Of a stretch of DNA of 64,000 nucleotides, positions 15,657 through 24,661 are shown one piece after another. Both the position numbers and the translations under genes were made by a program. The stretch is from Pseudalkalibacillus sp051842935 (GTDB taxonomy: Bacteria; Bacillota; Bacilli; Bacillales; Fictibacillaceae). The stretch is from assembly GCF_051842935.1 (NCBI RefSeq), contig NZ_JBPXRR010000001.1, positions 2,418,001 to 2,482,000 on the forward strand, given 5' to 3'. Under the pieces are notes generated by a model. The model was given only the letters and a program-made list of their open reading frames with translations, had not been told where the DNA came from and searched no databases. Every line of letters starts with the position of its first letter. Within the stretch, counting starts at the first letter, position 1.

Positions 15657-17006
15657 TTACTTCAAACGGCCTTCCAATTCTTCTTTCAGATCTTCGAATC
15701 CTGGCTTACCGAGCAATGCGAACATGTTCTTTTTGTACGCTTCAACCCCAGGTTGGTTGAACGGATTCACACCGAGCAAATATCCGCTGATGGCACATGC
15801 TTTCTCGAAGAAATAGACGAGATAACCGAAGTGGTAGGCATTCAGCTCAGGAATGTTCAACACCAGGTTCGGCACGCCACCATCTGTGTGAGCAAGCAAT
15901 GTACCTTCGTACGCCTTCTGGTTTACGAAGTCCATCGTTTTACCAGCTAAAAAGTTCAGATTATCAAGGTTGCCTTCGTCCTCTTTAATCTCCACTTCTT
16001 TACGTGGTTTCTCTACATTCAAGATCGTTTCAAACAAGTCCCGGCGACCTTCTTGGACGTATTGTCCAAGGGAGTGGAGGTCTGTAGAAAAGTCAGCTGC
16101 AGCTGGGAAAATACCTTTGTTGTCTTTCCCGTCACTTTCACCGTAAAGCTGCTTCCACCACTCTGCCACGTAATGAAGTGCTGGTTCGTAGTTGACCATC
16201 AACTCGATGGTTTTTCCCTTATTATAAAGTGCGTTACGAACAGTTGCGTATTGGTATGCCTCGTTTTCTGCCAGGTTCGGGTTCGCATACGCTTCACGCG
16301 CATCTTTCGCACCTTGCATCATCTCTTCAATATTGATGCCAGTCGCTGCGATCGGCAACAACCCTACAGCAGTGAGTACAGAGTAACGGCCTCCAACGTC
16401 ATCTGGGATAACGAATGTTTCATAGCCCTCTTCATTTGCTAACGTTTTTAACGCTCCTTTTTCACGGTCTGTCGTAGCGTAGATCCGTTTACGCGCTTCA
16501 TCTTTACCGTACTTCTCTTCCAAGAAGCTGCGGAACAATCGGAAAGCAATCGCAGGCTCCGTGGTCGTTCCGGATTTTGAAATGACGTTGATGGAAACAT
16601 CTTTGTCCTTCAACACATCAAATAGGTCTTGAACGTACGTTGAGCTGATGTGGTGACCGACGAAAATGACTTGAGGTGTTTCACGGTCTTCTTTTCCGAG
16701 CATGTTGTAGAAAGAGTGGTTGAGCATTTCAATCGCTGCACGAGCACCAAGATAAGAACCACCGATTCCGATTACAAGCAAAACGTCTGAATCTGATTTG
16801 ATTTTTTCTGCTGCTTTTTGGATACGAGCAAATTCTTCTCGATCATAATTCTCCGGCAGGTTGACCCAGCCGATGAAATCGTTACCGGCACCGGTTCCGT
16901 TATGTAGTGCATTATGGGCTGTTTTCACCTGGTCAGCGAACTGGTCGATTTCGTGCTGACCAATGAAAGACAATGCTTTTTTATAATCAAATTGGATTGT
17001 TGACAT
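15657..17006 (-). CDS. pgi: Glucose-6-phosphate isomerase
   Basis: A 449-residue enzyme interconverting glucose 6-phosphate and fructose 6-phosphate in glycolysis and gluconeogenesis. It contains GIGGSYLGARAAIEML (sugar-phosphate binding), VISKSGTTTEPAIAFR, and GGRYSVLTAVGLLP. The glutamate and lysine of the active site lie in the later LGQYVQEGRRDLFET and NPFNQPGVEAYKKN regions. ATG 17006 follows GGAGGG and gives the usual MSTIQFDY start; the longer open frame upstream is not needed. It is monocistronic, with a strong terminator. Confidence 0.97.
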   Translation of the reverse strand: MSTIQFDYKKALSFIGQHEIDQFADQVKTAHNALHNGTGAGNDFIGWVNLPENYDREEFARIQKAAEKIKSDSDVLLVIGIGGSYLGARAAIEMLNHSFYNMLGKEDRETPQVIFVGHHISSTYVQDLFDVLKDKDVSINVISKSGTTTEPAIAFRLFRSFLEEKYGKDEARKRIYATTDREKGALKTLANEEGYETFVIPDDVGGRYSVLTAVGLLPIAATGINIEEMMQGAKDAREAYANPNLAENEAYQYATVRNALYNKGKTIELMVNYEPALHYVAEWWKQLYGESDGKDNKGIFPAAADFSTDLHSLGQYVQEGRRDLFETILNVEKPRKEVEIKEDEGNLDNLNFLAGKTMDFVNQKAYEGTLLAHTDGGVPNLVLNIPELNAYHFGYLVYFFEKACAISGYLLGVNPFNQPGVEAYKKNMFALLGKPGFEDLKEELEGRLK

Positions 17007-17105
17007 GTTAACCCTCCATCTTCTATTCACTATTCATAATCACTTTATCGGAATGAAAAATCAAACGCAAGTTCTTGTAAACATGTAACCGATTACACCG
17101 AAAAA

Positions 17106-18290
17106 TTATTTCAGCTGCTTATAGATCGGGAGGAAAATCACTATCAATACGAGCAGCAAACTTGTGCTGAGAATCCCGATCCACTCGAACTGATCCCATA
17201 GCGTTCCGACCGCTGTACTCCCGATGGCCACCCCTAAGTAATAGTTGATCAGGTAAAAGCTCGACGCTCCGCTCTTATGATGCGACGCTGTCTTGTTGAC
17301 GAGTGCCGCTGCCATCGAGTGGGAGACGAAAAAGCCGGTGCAGATCAAAGTTAAGCCGAGCACGATGAAAGTTCCGCTCGGAATAGCTGTCATCCATGTG
17401 CCGATACCGAGTAATAGAAGTCCCCCCATCATGACACGGGATAATCCGAGCCGGTTGGAAAATCGGCTTGCTAAAGGTGGCGCAAGTACTCCAAGCACAT
17501 AAGCGAAATACGTAAGGGAAATCCACTTGAGCGACCAGTTGAACGGGTCTCCTTTTAAGTAAAAAGGTAAGTACGTCCATACTGCTGTGAACATGATCTG
17601 CAGGAGAAGTCCCATGGCGAAAAGCGGAATGAGCCTTCTGTCAGTCAAATGGACGAGCATGCCTTTCAAGTCATCCTGTAAGTAGGCTGTTTCATCAGTA
17701 GCATAGCGTTCGGTCGGAAGCAGGACGATGAATGATACGAGCGCTACCACACCAACTCCGGCCAGACTCATGACTGCTGATTCCCATCCCCATTGATCTG
17801 TGCTGTAGCCTCCCCACACGCGTCCAGCCATCCCTCCTAATGCATTGCTCGCAATGTAAAAGGTCATCGCCACACCGATATGCCTTCGGTCAATCGCATT
17901 GCCGAGGTATCCCATTGCGGAAGCCGGTACACCAGCTAAGAAAAATCCTTGAACAAGGCGTAAAATGACAATTAACGTGAAATTCGTTGAAAAGGCCATG
18001 GTTGCTAAAGTCACGATCGTAACCATCAGTGAGACGATCATAATCACTTTGCTGCCATATCGATCTGAGAGGAATCCGAGAATGAACAGACCAATCATCA
18101 TTGTTACGACCGATGCAGACATCAAGAAACTGGACGCAGTCGCCGTCAAATTGAATTCATCCACAAATACGGGCAGCAGTGGTTGGAACACATAAAGGGT
18201 CGAAAAATTCAATAACGAAGAGATCGTCAGTGCCAGAATGACCTGCCAGAATTGGCGATCCTCTTTTGTATAAGGTGTATGTACATCCAT
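17106..18290 (-). CDS. MFS transporter (YnfM-like, 12 TM)
   Basis: A 394-residue major facilitator superfamily permease with twelve hydrophobic segments. The conserved loop 2-3 motif is visible as GFLSDRYGSKVIMIVSL near residue 75, with RLVQGFFLAGVPASAMGYL in helix 4. It resembles YnfM-like putative exporters; the substrate is unknown. AAGGATGA precedes the ATG. It lies 69 bases downstream of the SLC13 gene on the same strand with a hairpin between, so partial read-through is possible. In B. subtilis this place between pgi and yugJ holds no such gene, suggesting a local insertion. Confidence 0.87.
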   Translation of the reverse strand: MDVHTPYTKEDRQFWQVILALTISSLLNFSTLYVFQPLLPVFVDEFNLTATASSFLMSASVVTMMIGLFILGFLSDRYGSKVIMIVSLMVTIVTLATMAFSTNFTLIVILRLVQGFFLAGVPASAMGYLGNAIDRRHIGVAMTFYIASNALGGMAGRVWGGYSTDQWGWESAVMSLAGVGVVALVSFIVLLPTERYATDETAYLQDDLKGMLVHLTDRRLIPLFAMGLLLQIMFTAVWTYLPFYLKGDPFNWSLKWISLTYFAYVLGVLAPPLASRFSNRLGLSRVMMGGLLLLGIGTWMTAIPSGTFIVLGLTLICTGFFVSHSMAAALVNKTASHHKSGASSFYLINYYLGVAIGSTAVGTLWDQFEWIGILSTSLLLVLIVIFLPIYKQLK

Positions 18291-18318
18291 AGACGGTCAT
18301 CCTTTTCCAGGATAGAAG

Positions 18319-18346
18319 AAAGCGGAGCGTGTGAACGCCCCACTTT
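18319..18346 (-). terminator. Hairpin between the SLC13 and MFS genes
   Basis: AAAGTGGGGCGT-TCAC-ACGCTCCGCTTT on the minus strand, followed by CTTCT. The stem is good but the T-tail is weak, so it may attenuate rather than stop transcription. Confidence 0.5.
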
Positions 18347-18359
18347 TCCATCGGATTGA

Positions 18360-20000
18360 TTAGTTGAATGAATCTGGGAAGCTTGTGATGTCGATTCCCC
18401 AGATAATTGGCATGTAAAAATAGATCGCTAATGTCACGATGATGACCGAAACGACATTCAGCCAAAATCCTGCACGTGCCATGTCAGGTATACGGAGATA
18501 GCCTGAACCGAAAACGACGGCGTTCGGTGGTGTAGCAACAGGTAGCATGAACGCACAGCTAGCTGCAATTCCTGCACCGATCATCAGCGTATACGGGTGG
18601 ACAGATATTGCGGATGCAAGAGATGCCATGATTGGGAACATCATCGTTGCGGTTGCTGTGTTCGATGTGATCTCCGTCAAGAAGATGACGAGTGCAACGA
18701 CGATGGCAAGGATCAAGAATAGATTGATGCCTTCTAAGACTGTCAGGCGATTACCGATCCATTTCGCAAGACCGGATTCCTGGAAGCCTGAAGCGATCGC
18801 TAGTCCTGCACCGAACAGGAGTAGTATACCCCATGGAAGACCTTTCGCCGTATTCCAATCAAGCAAGAAGTCTCCTTTTTTAGTAGCAGACGGGATCAAG
18901 AACAATAAGATGGCCGCTGACATCGCAATGATCGTGTCATTGATATTCGGATTCAGCTCCGCAAGGATGAATGAACGTGAAATCCAGGCTAATGCTGTTA
19001 ATGTAAAAATGGTCAGTACGACTTTTTCTTCAGGACCGATTTTGCCAAGTGACTTCTTCTCTTTCTGGATGACTTCCCGACCACCTGGAAGCTCTCGAAT
19101 TTTCATCGGAAACGCTACTTTTATCAAGTAGTACCAGGTACCGAAGAGCATGACGATTACGATTGGTACACCGAAAAGCATCCAACGGGCAAACGATATT
19201 TCGATCCCATAGGTTTCCTGAACGACGGCTGCAAAAATCGTGTTCGGTGGAGTTCCAATCAAGGTAGCGAGACCACCGATGGACGCACTGTAGGCAATCC
19301 CAAGCATGATTGCTTTACCGAAGTTGAACTTGTGGACGGCTGTGTCTTCTTTCCCTTCTTTCTTCAGCTGTTCTGAAACCTGGAAAATGACCGCCATCCC
19401 GATCGGTACCATCATCATGGAAGTGGCTGTGTTGGAAATCCACATGGATAGAAAGCCGGTTGCGACCATAAATCCGAGGATGATCCGCTCCGTGCTTGTT
19501 CCGATTGCTGAAATGATGAAGAGAGCGATCCGCTTGTGCAAGTTCCACTTTTGCATGGATAACGCAATCAGGAACCCTCCCATGAATAAGAAAATCGTAT
19601 TATCTCCATAAGAAGAGGCGGTCAGATCACCGCTCAAACCACCGGTCAGCGGGAACAAGATCAGTGGCAATAATGACGTTGCCGGTATCGGAATCGCTTC
19701 CGTAATCCACCAAGTCGCAATCCAGATTGTACTTGCAAGAATCGCTAATCCTTCCTGCGGAAGACCTTCAGGTCGGAAGAAAAGAAGTGTTGCTACGAAT
19801 AGCAATGGTCCTAGAATCAGACCGACACCTTTTCGTTTATCGTATGACGGACCAGGGTCTGTCTGTTGGGACGCTTCCTTCTCAGAATTAGAATGAGCGG
19901 AAGACCCTGATTGAGATGATGAAAACGTTAATAAGTCCTTTGCCTGGTGGTGCCATCTCCATAGATTTTCCCACACTGAGCGTAACAAAGAATGTTCCAA
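18360..20000 (-). CDS. SLC13/DASS-family sodium:dicarboxylate (or anion) symporter
   Basis: A 546-residue divalent anion:Na+ symporter with about eleven TM segments. Both DASS signature repeats are present: SNTATSMMMVPIGMAV near 190 and the second SNTATATMMFPIMASL near 455. AIPIPATSLLPLILFP near 105 is also typical. Likely substrates are C4-dicarboxylates, as for SdcS. The start is TTG at 20000, eight bases after GGAGG; an earlier TTG is too close to that site. A hydrophilic Ser/Gln-rich N-terminal tail of about 55 residues precedes the first TM segment, which is longer than usual. Confidence 0.88.
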   Translation of the reverse strand: MEHSLLRSVWENLWRWHHQAKDLLTFSSSQSGSSAHSNSEKEASQQTDPGPSYDKRKGVGLILGPLLFVATLLFFRPEGLPQEGLAILASTIWIATWWITEAIPIPATSLLPLILFPLTGGLSGDLTASSYGDNTIFLFMGGFLIALSMQKWNLHKRIALFIISAIGTSTERIILGFMVATGFLSMWISNTATSMMMVPIGMAVIFQVSEQLKKEGKEDTAVHKFNFGKAIMLGIAYSASIGGLATLIGTPPNTIFAAVVQETYGIEISFARWMLFGVPIVIVMLFGTWYYLIKVAFPMKIRELPGGREVIQKEKKSLGKIGPEEKVVLTIFTLTALAWISRSFILAELNPNINDTIIAMSAAILLFLIPSATKKGDFLLDWNTAKGLPWGILLLFGAGLAIASGFQESGLAKWIGNRLTVLEGINLFLILAIVVALVIFLTEITSNTATATMMFPIMASLASAISVHPYTLMIGAGIAASCAFMLPVATPPNAVVFGSGYLRIPDMARAGFWLNVVSVIIVTLAIYFYMPIIWGIDITSFPDSFN

Positions 20001-20107
20001 ATCCAATCCCTCCTATTCAATGAAATTTACATATTGGAAATTCCCGTCCTGATACCTTGTAAAACGCTTTCGTAAGACGTTTGTAATAATTGGGAGTACA
20101 TGCGGAT

Positions 20108-20149
20108 AAAAAAATACTGCACACCGCCTGATCAGCAGTGTGCAGTATT
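20108..20149 (-). terminator. Strong terminator after yugJ
   Basis: AATACTGCACAC pairs with GTGTGCAGTATT (12-bp stem), with an A/T-run on each side. Confidence 0.93.
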
Positions 20150-20153
20150 CTTT

Positions 20154-21317
20154 TTACAAGGACATTTGGAGTACGTTCATGACGTCTTCTTTTTCTTGTG
20201 TGCGGAAGTTTCCGAATGATCCACGTTTCATCGCACGATCAGCCATCAGATCCAATTGAGAATCGTCGATGTCATAATCGGCTAGACGGGTTGGAGCACC
20301 TAATGAAGTCCAGAATTCAGAGATTTTGTCTACTGCCGTTAAGGCGAGTTCCCGATCGGATTGACCTTCTGGATCGATGCCGAACACTCGAATCGCAAGC
20401 TGTTTCAGCTTCGGCTCTGTCGCTTCGATATTGTGACGCATCCAGTTCGGGAACAGAATGGCGAGTCCACCGGCGTGCGGAATATCATACACCGCAGAAA
20501 CAGCGTGCTCGATATTGTGTGTTGCCCAGTCACCGCGTGCACCCATCTGTAAGATGCCGTTCAATGCCATCGTTCCACTATAAAGAATCGTTTCACGATG
20601 TTCATAGCTCTCCAGATTTTCAAGCAATTGAGGGGCTGTTTCCATAACGGTGAGTAGGATCGCTTCTGCCATACGCTCCTGCAATTTCGTGTTTGTCGCT
20701 GGATGGAAGTAGGACTCCAGCACATGAGACATCATGTCGACGATTCCGTAAACCGTTTGATTCTCAGGCACGGTGAATGTATTTTCAGGATCAAGAATGG
20801 AGAACTTCGGGAAGTTCAACGGGCTTCCCCAACCATACTTCTCGTTCGTTTCCCAGTTTGTGATAACGGAACCTGAGTTCATCTCAGAACCCGTTGCCGC
20901 AAGAGTAAGCACTGTTCCGAATGGGAGCGTCGCTTTCACTTCCTCTTTTTTCGTAATAAGATCCCAAACGTCACCGTCATACTTCGCACCTGCTGCGATG
21001 GCTTTCGTGCAGTCGATGACACTTCCTCCCCCTACTGCAAGAAGGAAATCTACATCGTTTTCACGTACGAGCTCGACACCTTTTCGTACGGTCGTCAATC
21101 GTGGATTCGGTTCAACACCAGCTAGCTCCGCCACATTTGCACCGATTGCGGACAGCCGCTCCATCACCTGGTCATACAGACCATTCCTCTTAATGCTTCC
21201 ACCACCATATACGACTAGCACGTTTTTACCGTATTGAGGGATTTCTGTATCTAATGTTTGTAATTGTCCTTTACCAAATATCAGTTTTGTAGGATTTCGA
21301 AATTGAAAAGCATCCAT
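20154..21317 (-). CDS. yugJ: NAD(P)H-dependent butanol dehydrogenase (iron-containing ADH family)
   Basis: A 387-residue iron-dependent alcohol dehydrogenase of the YqhD/BDH group. It starts MDAFQFRNPTKLIFGKGQL. The NAD(P)-binding GGGS motifs are VVYGGGSIKRNG and LLAVGGGSVIDCTKAIAAG. The metal-binding Asp and first His lie in GIVDMMSHVLESYF, and further His ligands in NIEHAVSAVYDIPHAGGLA. It reduces aldehydes to alcohols in the cytosol. Order pgi, yugJ, yuzA, yugI matches B. subtilis, where yugJ and yugK are paralogues; here only one copy is present. Confidence 0.92.
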   Translation of the reverse strand: MDAFQFRNPTKLIFGKGQLQTLDTEIPQYGKNVLVVYGGGSIKRNGLYDQVMERLSAIGANVAELAGVEPNPRLTTVRKGVELVRENDVDFLLAVGGGSVIDCTKAIAAGAKYDGDVWDLITKKEEVKATLPFGTVLTLAATGSEMNSGSVITNWETNEKYGWGSPLNFPKFSILDPENTFTVPENQTVYGIVDMMSHVLESYFHPATNTKLQERMAEAILLTVMETAPQLLENLESYEHRETILYSGTMALNGILQMGARGDWATHNIEHAVSAVYDIPHAGGLAILFPNWMRHNIEATEPKLKQLAIRVFGIDPEGQSDRELALTAVDKISEFWTSLGAPTRLADYDIDDSQLDLMADRAMKRGSFGNFRTQEKEDVMNVLQMSL

Positions 21318-21473
21318 GCTTATCCTCCTCTATGAATCAGATAGTGTTATTATCTCGAATAGCAGGGATTTGAGTAAAGTAATTTGATTTGGCCATTCAT
21401 GCATAAAAAGGACCGTCCTATTCCAAAATAAAGAAGAAGTAAAATCTTCCACTTCAATAAAGGAGGAAACAAC

Positions 21474-21704
21474 ATGAGTGCTATTCAACGTACAGCTTTA
21501 GTGTTAGTCATTATCGGTGCAATCAACTGGGGACTTATCGGCTTTTTCCAATTCGATCTAGTTGCAGCGATCTTCGGTGGACAAGATGCTGCTTTGGCAA
21601 GAATCGTGTACGGATTGGTTGGACTTAGTGGATTGTACTGTCTGACACTGTTGTTCAAACCGTCTGAAGAATTCAGTACGGAAGACCGCAGCGAATTGAC
21701 ATAA
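21474..21704 (+). CDS. yuzA: DUF378-family small membrane protein
   Basis: A 76-residue protein with two TM helices (about 5-25 and 38-58). The INWGLIGFFQFDLVAAIFG and ARIVYGLVGLSGLY stretches define DUF378. The function is unknown. AAAGGAGGAAACAAC precedes the ATG. It lies in the same place as yuzA in B. subtilis, between yugJ and yugI. Confidence 0.88.
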   Translation: MSAIQRTALVLVIIGAINWGLIGFFQFDLVAAIFGGQDAALARIVYGLVGLSGLYCLTLLFKPSEEFSTEDRSELT

Positions 21705-21719
21705 CTTGATTTAATGGAA

Positions 21720-21756
21720 AAGAACCTGAGCCGGAACATGGCTCAGGTTCTTTTTC
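21720..21756 (+). terminator. Terminator after yuzA
   Basis: AAGAACCTGAGCC pairs with GGCTCAGGTTCTT, followed by TTT. Confidence 0.92.
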
Positions 21757-21812
21757 GTTACTGAGAATGGAATTTCCGATCATTTTGGGGTAAGGTAGAG
21801 CCCTCCAAATAG

Positions 21813-21839
21813 AAAAAAGCAGCCCCTATGGCTGCTTTT
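21813..21839 (-). terminator. Terminator after yugI
   Basis: AAAAGCAGCC-CCTAT-GGCTGCTTTT, followed on the minus strand by TT. Confidence 0.85.
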
Positions 21840-21853
21840 GCACTGTACTCTAT

Positions 21854-22246
21854 TTATTTCTTAAGACGCTTGTTCAATTGAGCTTGGCGGTCGTTAGACT
21901 CTTTCAACCAGCTCTTCAACTTGTCTTCAAGCGTGTTGAATCCTTGAGTATTGTTGTCGTTTTGAGCTGGGCGCTTACGACGAGGGCGCTGCTGTTTCGG
22001 TTCTGGAGCAGCTTGTGTCTTACGGATAGAGAGGGAGATCTTTCCGCTGTCCTCTTCAACGTTCATAACTTTAACCTCTACTGTATCCCCTACAGAAAGG
22101 TGATCATTTATATCTTTCACGTAATCGTGAGAAACCTCGGAAATGTGTACTAATCCTTGGTGTTGATCATCTAGGGCAACAAACGCACCGAACGGTTTGA
22201 TCCCAGTGACTTTCCCCTCTACAGTGCTTCCAACTTCGTATTTCAT
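21854..22246 (-). CDS. yugI: S1-domain RNA-binding general stress protein 13
   Basis: A 130-residue protein. A single S1 (OB-fold) domain spans about residues 5-72 (VGSTVEGKVTGIKPFGAFVALDDQHQGLVHISEVSH), followed by a basic, Gln/Lys-rich tail including RPRRKRPAQ. YugI is a ribosome-associated, stress-induced protein in Bacillus. The open frame continues upstream, but ATG 22246 gives the family start MKYEVGS, with TAGGAG 11 bases before it. The terminator is 15 bases after the stop. Confidence 0.93.
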   Translation of the reverse strand: MKYEVGSTVEGKVTGIKPFGAFVALDDQHQGLVHISEVSHDYVKDINDHLSVGDTVEVKVMNVEEDSGKISLSIRKTQAAPEPKQQRPRRKRPAQNDNNTQGFNTLEDKLKSWLKESNDRQAQLNKRLKK

Positions 22247-22333
22247 AAAAGTAACAACTCCTACATATTTTTTAACTTTAACAGTATAACACAGAAAGCT
22301 TAATTGTACAAAAAGGCGATAAGACTTGCAAAA

Positions 22334-22364
22334 AGAAAAAACCACCGTGGTGACGGCGGTTTTC
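22334..22364 (-). terminator. Terminator after asnB
   Basis: AAAACCGCCG pairs with CGGTGGTTTT on the minus strand, followed by TTCTTTT. Confidence 0.88.
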
Positions 22365-22380
22365 AATCATCCGGATTCTC

Positions 22381-24303
22381 TCAGCTCGTCGCGATATTGA
22401 ATTCTTCAATCACTTCTTCGTAGTCGCTTAAACTGCGGAAGTTCGAAAAATCATAGAGCTTTTCCACATAAATCTGATGCCAGATCATGAAGATGAGCAC
22501 CGTCCAAATCTTTCGGCTGTAATCCAGTTTCCCTGAACGATGTGATTCGAGCATCTCAAGTACGATCTTCTTATCGATGTATTGGTCTGTCGGACTCTTT
22601 TGGATGAGGTTTTTCGCCCATTCATACATCTCGTTTTTCAACCAGTGACGGATCGGAACTGGGAACCCGAGCTTCCTTCTGTACAGGACTGAATCTGGAA
22701 CAATTCCTTTCATCGCTTCACGGAGAGCATACTTGGTCGTTCCATTTGTAACCGAGTCGGATGGGGCGATTTGAGATGCCACTCGGAAGACTTCCTTATC
22801 AAGGAATGGAACACGTAATTCAAGTGAATTCGCCATCGTCATACGGTCGGCTTTTACAAGAATATCTCCACGTAACCACGTATGCATATCGACATACTGC
22901 ATCTTATGGATGTCTTGATAGGTCCGAGCATTGTCATAAATCGGCTGTGTGACTTTGCGATAATGCCAATCCTCGTTATATTTGTTGAGAAGCTGCTTTT
23001 TCTCATGTTCAGTGAACATTTTCGCGTTACCAATATAGCGTTCTTCCATCGTCATGCTGCCTCGTTCAATAAAGCTTTTGCCTTTCGTACCCTCTGGCAG
23101 GACATCCGTAAGCTTTTTCAGCCATTTTCGAAGTCCTAGTGGCAATGATTGATAGCTTCTTAATGAATTCGGTTCGTTGTAGATGGTATACCCACCGAAC
23201 AATTCATCCGCTCCCTCGCCAGAGAGGACAACTTTTACATGTTTCCTTGCCTCACGAGCGACGAAGTATAACGGGATTGCGGCTGGATCTGCTACTGGGT
23301 CGTCCATGTACCAGATAATTTTCGGTAATTCGCTAATAAATTCCTCTGGTTTGACGATATAATGGATGTTCTCGACATTCAATTCGGCTGCTGTCGAAAT
23401 GGCGACATCAATTTCACTATACCCTTCGCGCTCAAAGCCGACGGTGAATGTTTTGATATCCGGATTGATTTCTCGGGCGAGAGCAACGATCGCACTTGAG
23501 TCGATTCCGCCTGACAGGAAACTTCCGACAGGTACATCACTTCGCATGTGTACTTTGACGGAGTCTCTCATCACATTTCGAATCTCTTCAATTGTTCGAA
23601 CCATCGGTGCAGCTTTCGGATGGAACGTCGGTAGCCAATAGGCGTGAATCGACATCTTTCCACCTGGTTCTTTTGTAAAATAGTGTCCAGGCGACAATTT
23701 TTGCACTCCGACGGACATGGTCGCAGGTTCCGGAACGAATTGATATGTCAGGTAATGATGAAGTGATTCAGGATCAACTTCATTTTCGTCCCGAAGTGCC
23801 AGGATTGATTTTTTTTCAGATGCACAATAAAGATGACCATTTTCTTCTAAATAGAAAAATGGTTTGATACCAAACGGATCCCGACCTCCAAAGAGTTTCT
23901 TCGTTTCCTTATCCCAAATGAGGAAACTGAACATGCCTCGGAGATCTTTAATGGACTCGACACCTTTTCGGGCATAATTCGCTAAAATAACCTCTGTGTC
24001 GGAAGTTGTATTGAATTCATATCCTTCTTCAATCAACTCATTACGCAATTCGACATAATTGTAAATTTCGCCGTTAAAGATGATCCAGTAACGGTCATCT
24101 TCATAAGATAACGGCTGGTGTCCGCTTTCAAGGTCAATGATACTTAGACGACGGAAACCAAAACGTATATGTTCATCATAGAAGAACCCCTCATCATCGG
24201 GTCCTCTATGTGTGATTAAACCAGTCATATTCTTCAATTGATTCTGTTCTGTAACTTCTGGCTCGATGTTCTCATCTGAGACGTAGCCGACAAATCCGCA
24301 CAT
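22381..24303 (-). CDS. asnB: Asparagine synthetase, glutamine-hydrolysing
   Basis: A 640-residue enzyme making asparagine from aspartate, glutamine and ATP. The N-terminal glutaminase domain starts with the processed nucleophile Cys2 (MCGFVGYV), with ITHRGPDDEGF and FNGEIYNY following. The C-terminal synthetase domain has the PP-loop SFLSGGIDSSAIVAL near 275. AsnB, AsnH and AsnO paralogues in Bacillus share this layout, so the exact paralogue is not certain. The ATG at 24303 is fixed by the catalytic Cys2; AAGGAGGCAGTCAC lies before it. Confidence 0.93.
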   Translation of the reverse strand: MCGFVGYVSDENIEPEVTEQNQLKNMTGLITHRGPDDEGFFYDEHIRFGFRRLSIIDLESGHQPLSYEDDRYWIIFNGEIYNYVELRNELIEEGYEFNTTSDTEVILANYARKGVESIKDLRGMFSFLIWDKETKKLFGGRDPFGIKPFFYLEENGHLYCASEKKSILALRDENEVDPESLHHYLTYQFVPEPATMSVGVQKLSPGHYFTKEPGGKMSIHAYWLPTFHPKAAPMVRTIEEIRNVMRDSVKVHMRSDVPVGSFLSGGIDSSAIVALAREINPDIKTFTVGFEREGYSEIDVAISTAAELNVENIHYIVKPEEFISELPKIIWYMDDPVADPAAIPLYFVAREARKHVKVVLSGEGADELFGGYTIYNEPNSLRSYQSLPLGLRKWLKKLTDVLPEGTKGKSFIERGSMTMEERYIGNAKMFTEHEKKQLLNKYNEDWHYRKVTQPIYDNARTYQDIHKMQYVDMHTWLRGDILVKADRMTMANSLELRVPFLDKEVFRVASQIAPSDSVTNGTTKYALREAMKGIVPDSVLYRRKLGFPVPIRHWLKNEMYEWAKNLIQKSPTDQYIDKKIVLEMLESHRSGKLDYSRKIWTVLIFMIWHQIYVEKLYDFSNFRSLSDYEEVIEEFNIATS

Positions 24304-24553
24304 GTGACTGCCTCCTTTTTCGAAGTTATTCATATCTCCAGGTGAAATTTGGAATAACCTCTATTACCTCATTATATATGCTTGCAATAGTATTAGACGA
24401 GTGACTTTAGACATTGTTTCAAAAAATCTCTTCTTTTTTTAGTATTCCATAAATTCCCTTTGGTTATTTCTTACTATGCGCTTTTTCAACTCAAAAAACT
24501 CACTATATGTATTACCTTTCAAAATCTCAAAAAGTTTTAAAATGTTTAAAAAA

Positions 24554-24615
24554 AGTACCAGGTACTGATTGAGAACCTTTATGGATCAATGGGTTGAATA
24601 TGGTACCTGGCACCA
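24554..24615. repeat. GGTACCTGGCACC-type dispersed repeat (copy 2)
   Basis: AGTACCAGGTAC at 24554-24565 faces TGGTACCTGGCACCA at 24601-24615. The 62-bp unit has a core (CCTTTATGGATCAATGGGTT) that resembles the core of copy 4 near 37515. This is the cleanest single unit of the family. Confidence 0.8.
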
Positions 24616-24645
24616 AAAGAAGGACAGACGCTTTGTTCTGCCCTT
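24615..24645 (-). terminator. Probable terminator after the aspartase gene
   Basis: On the minus strand AAGGGCAGA pairs with TCTGTCCTT (one G-U pair), followed by CTTTT. Confidence 0.65.
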
Positions 24646-24661
24646 TCGTGTAGTCGTTTTC

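Larger units (their letters stand above)
24304..24661. other. Gene-free stretch upstream of asnB
   Basis: A 358-base AT-rich gap between asnB and the aspartase terminator. It should contain the asnB promoter, but no confident -35/-10 pair was picked out. A T-box leader was looked for and not seen. The left end of the gap (by position 24554) holds a GGTACCTGGCACC-type repeat. Confidence 0.5.

Noticed and set aside
19131..19142. Dispersed-repeat motif GTACCAGGTACC inside the SLC13 gene
   Set aside because: Encodes ordinary membrane-protein residues (GTWYY) with no second arm or core; treated as coincidence.
17106..20000. Genomic island between pgi and yugJ
   Set aside because: Two transporters appear inserted relative to B. 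subtilis but there are no integrase, repeats or tRNA at the borders, and codon style is like the neighbours.
24304..24553. T-box leader in front of asnB
   Set aside because: No conserved T-box sequence or terminator/antiterminator pair seen.
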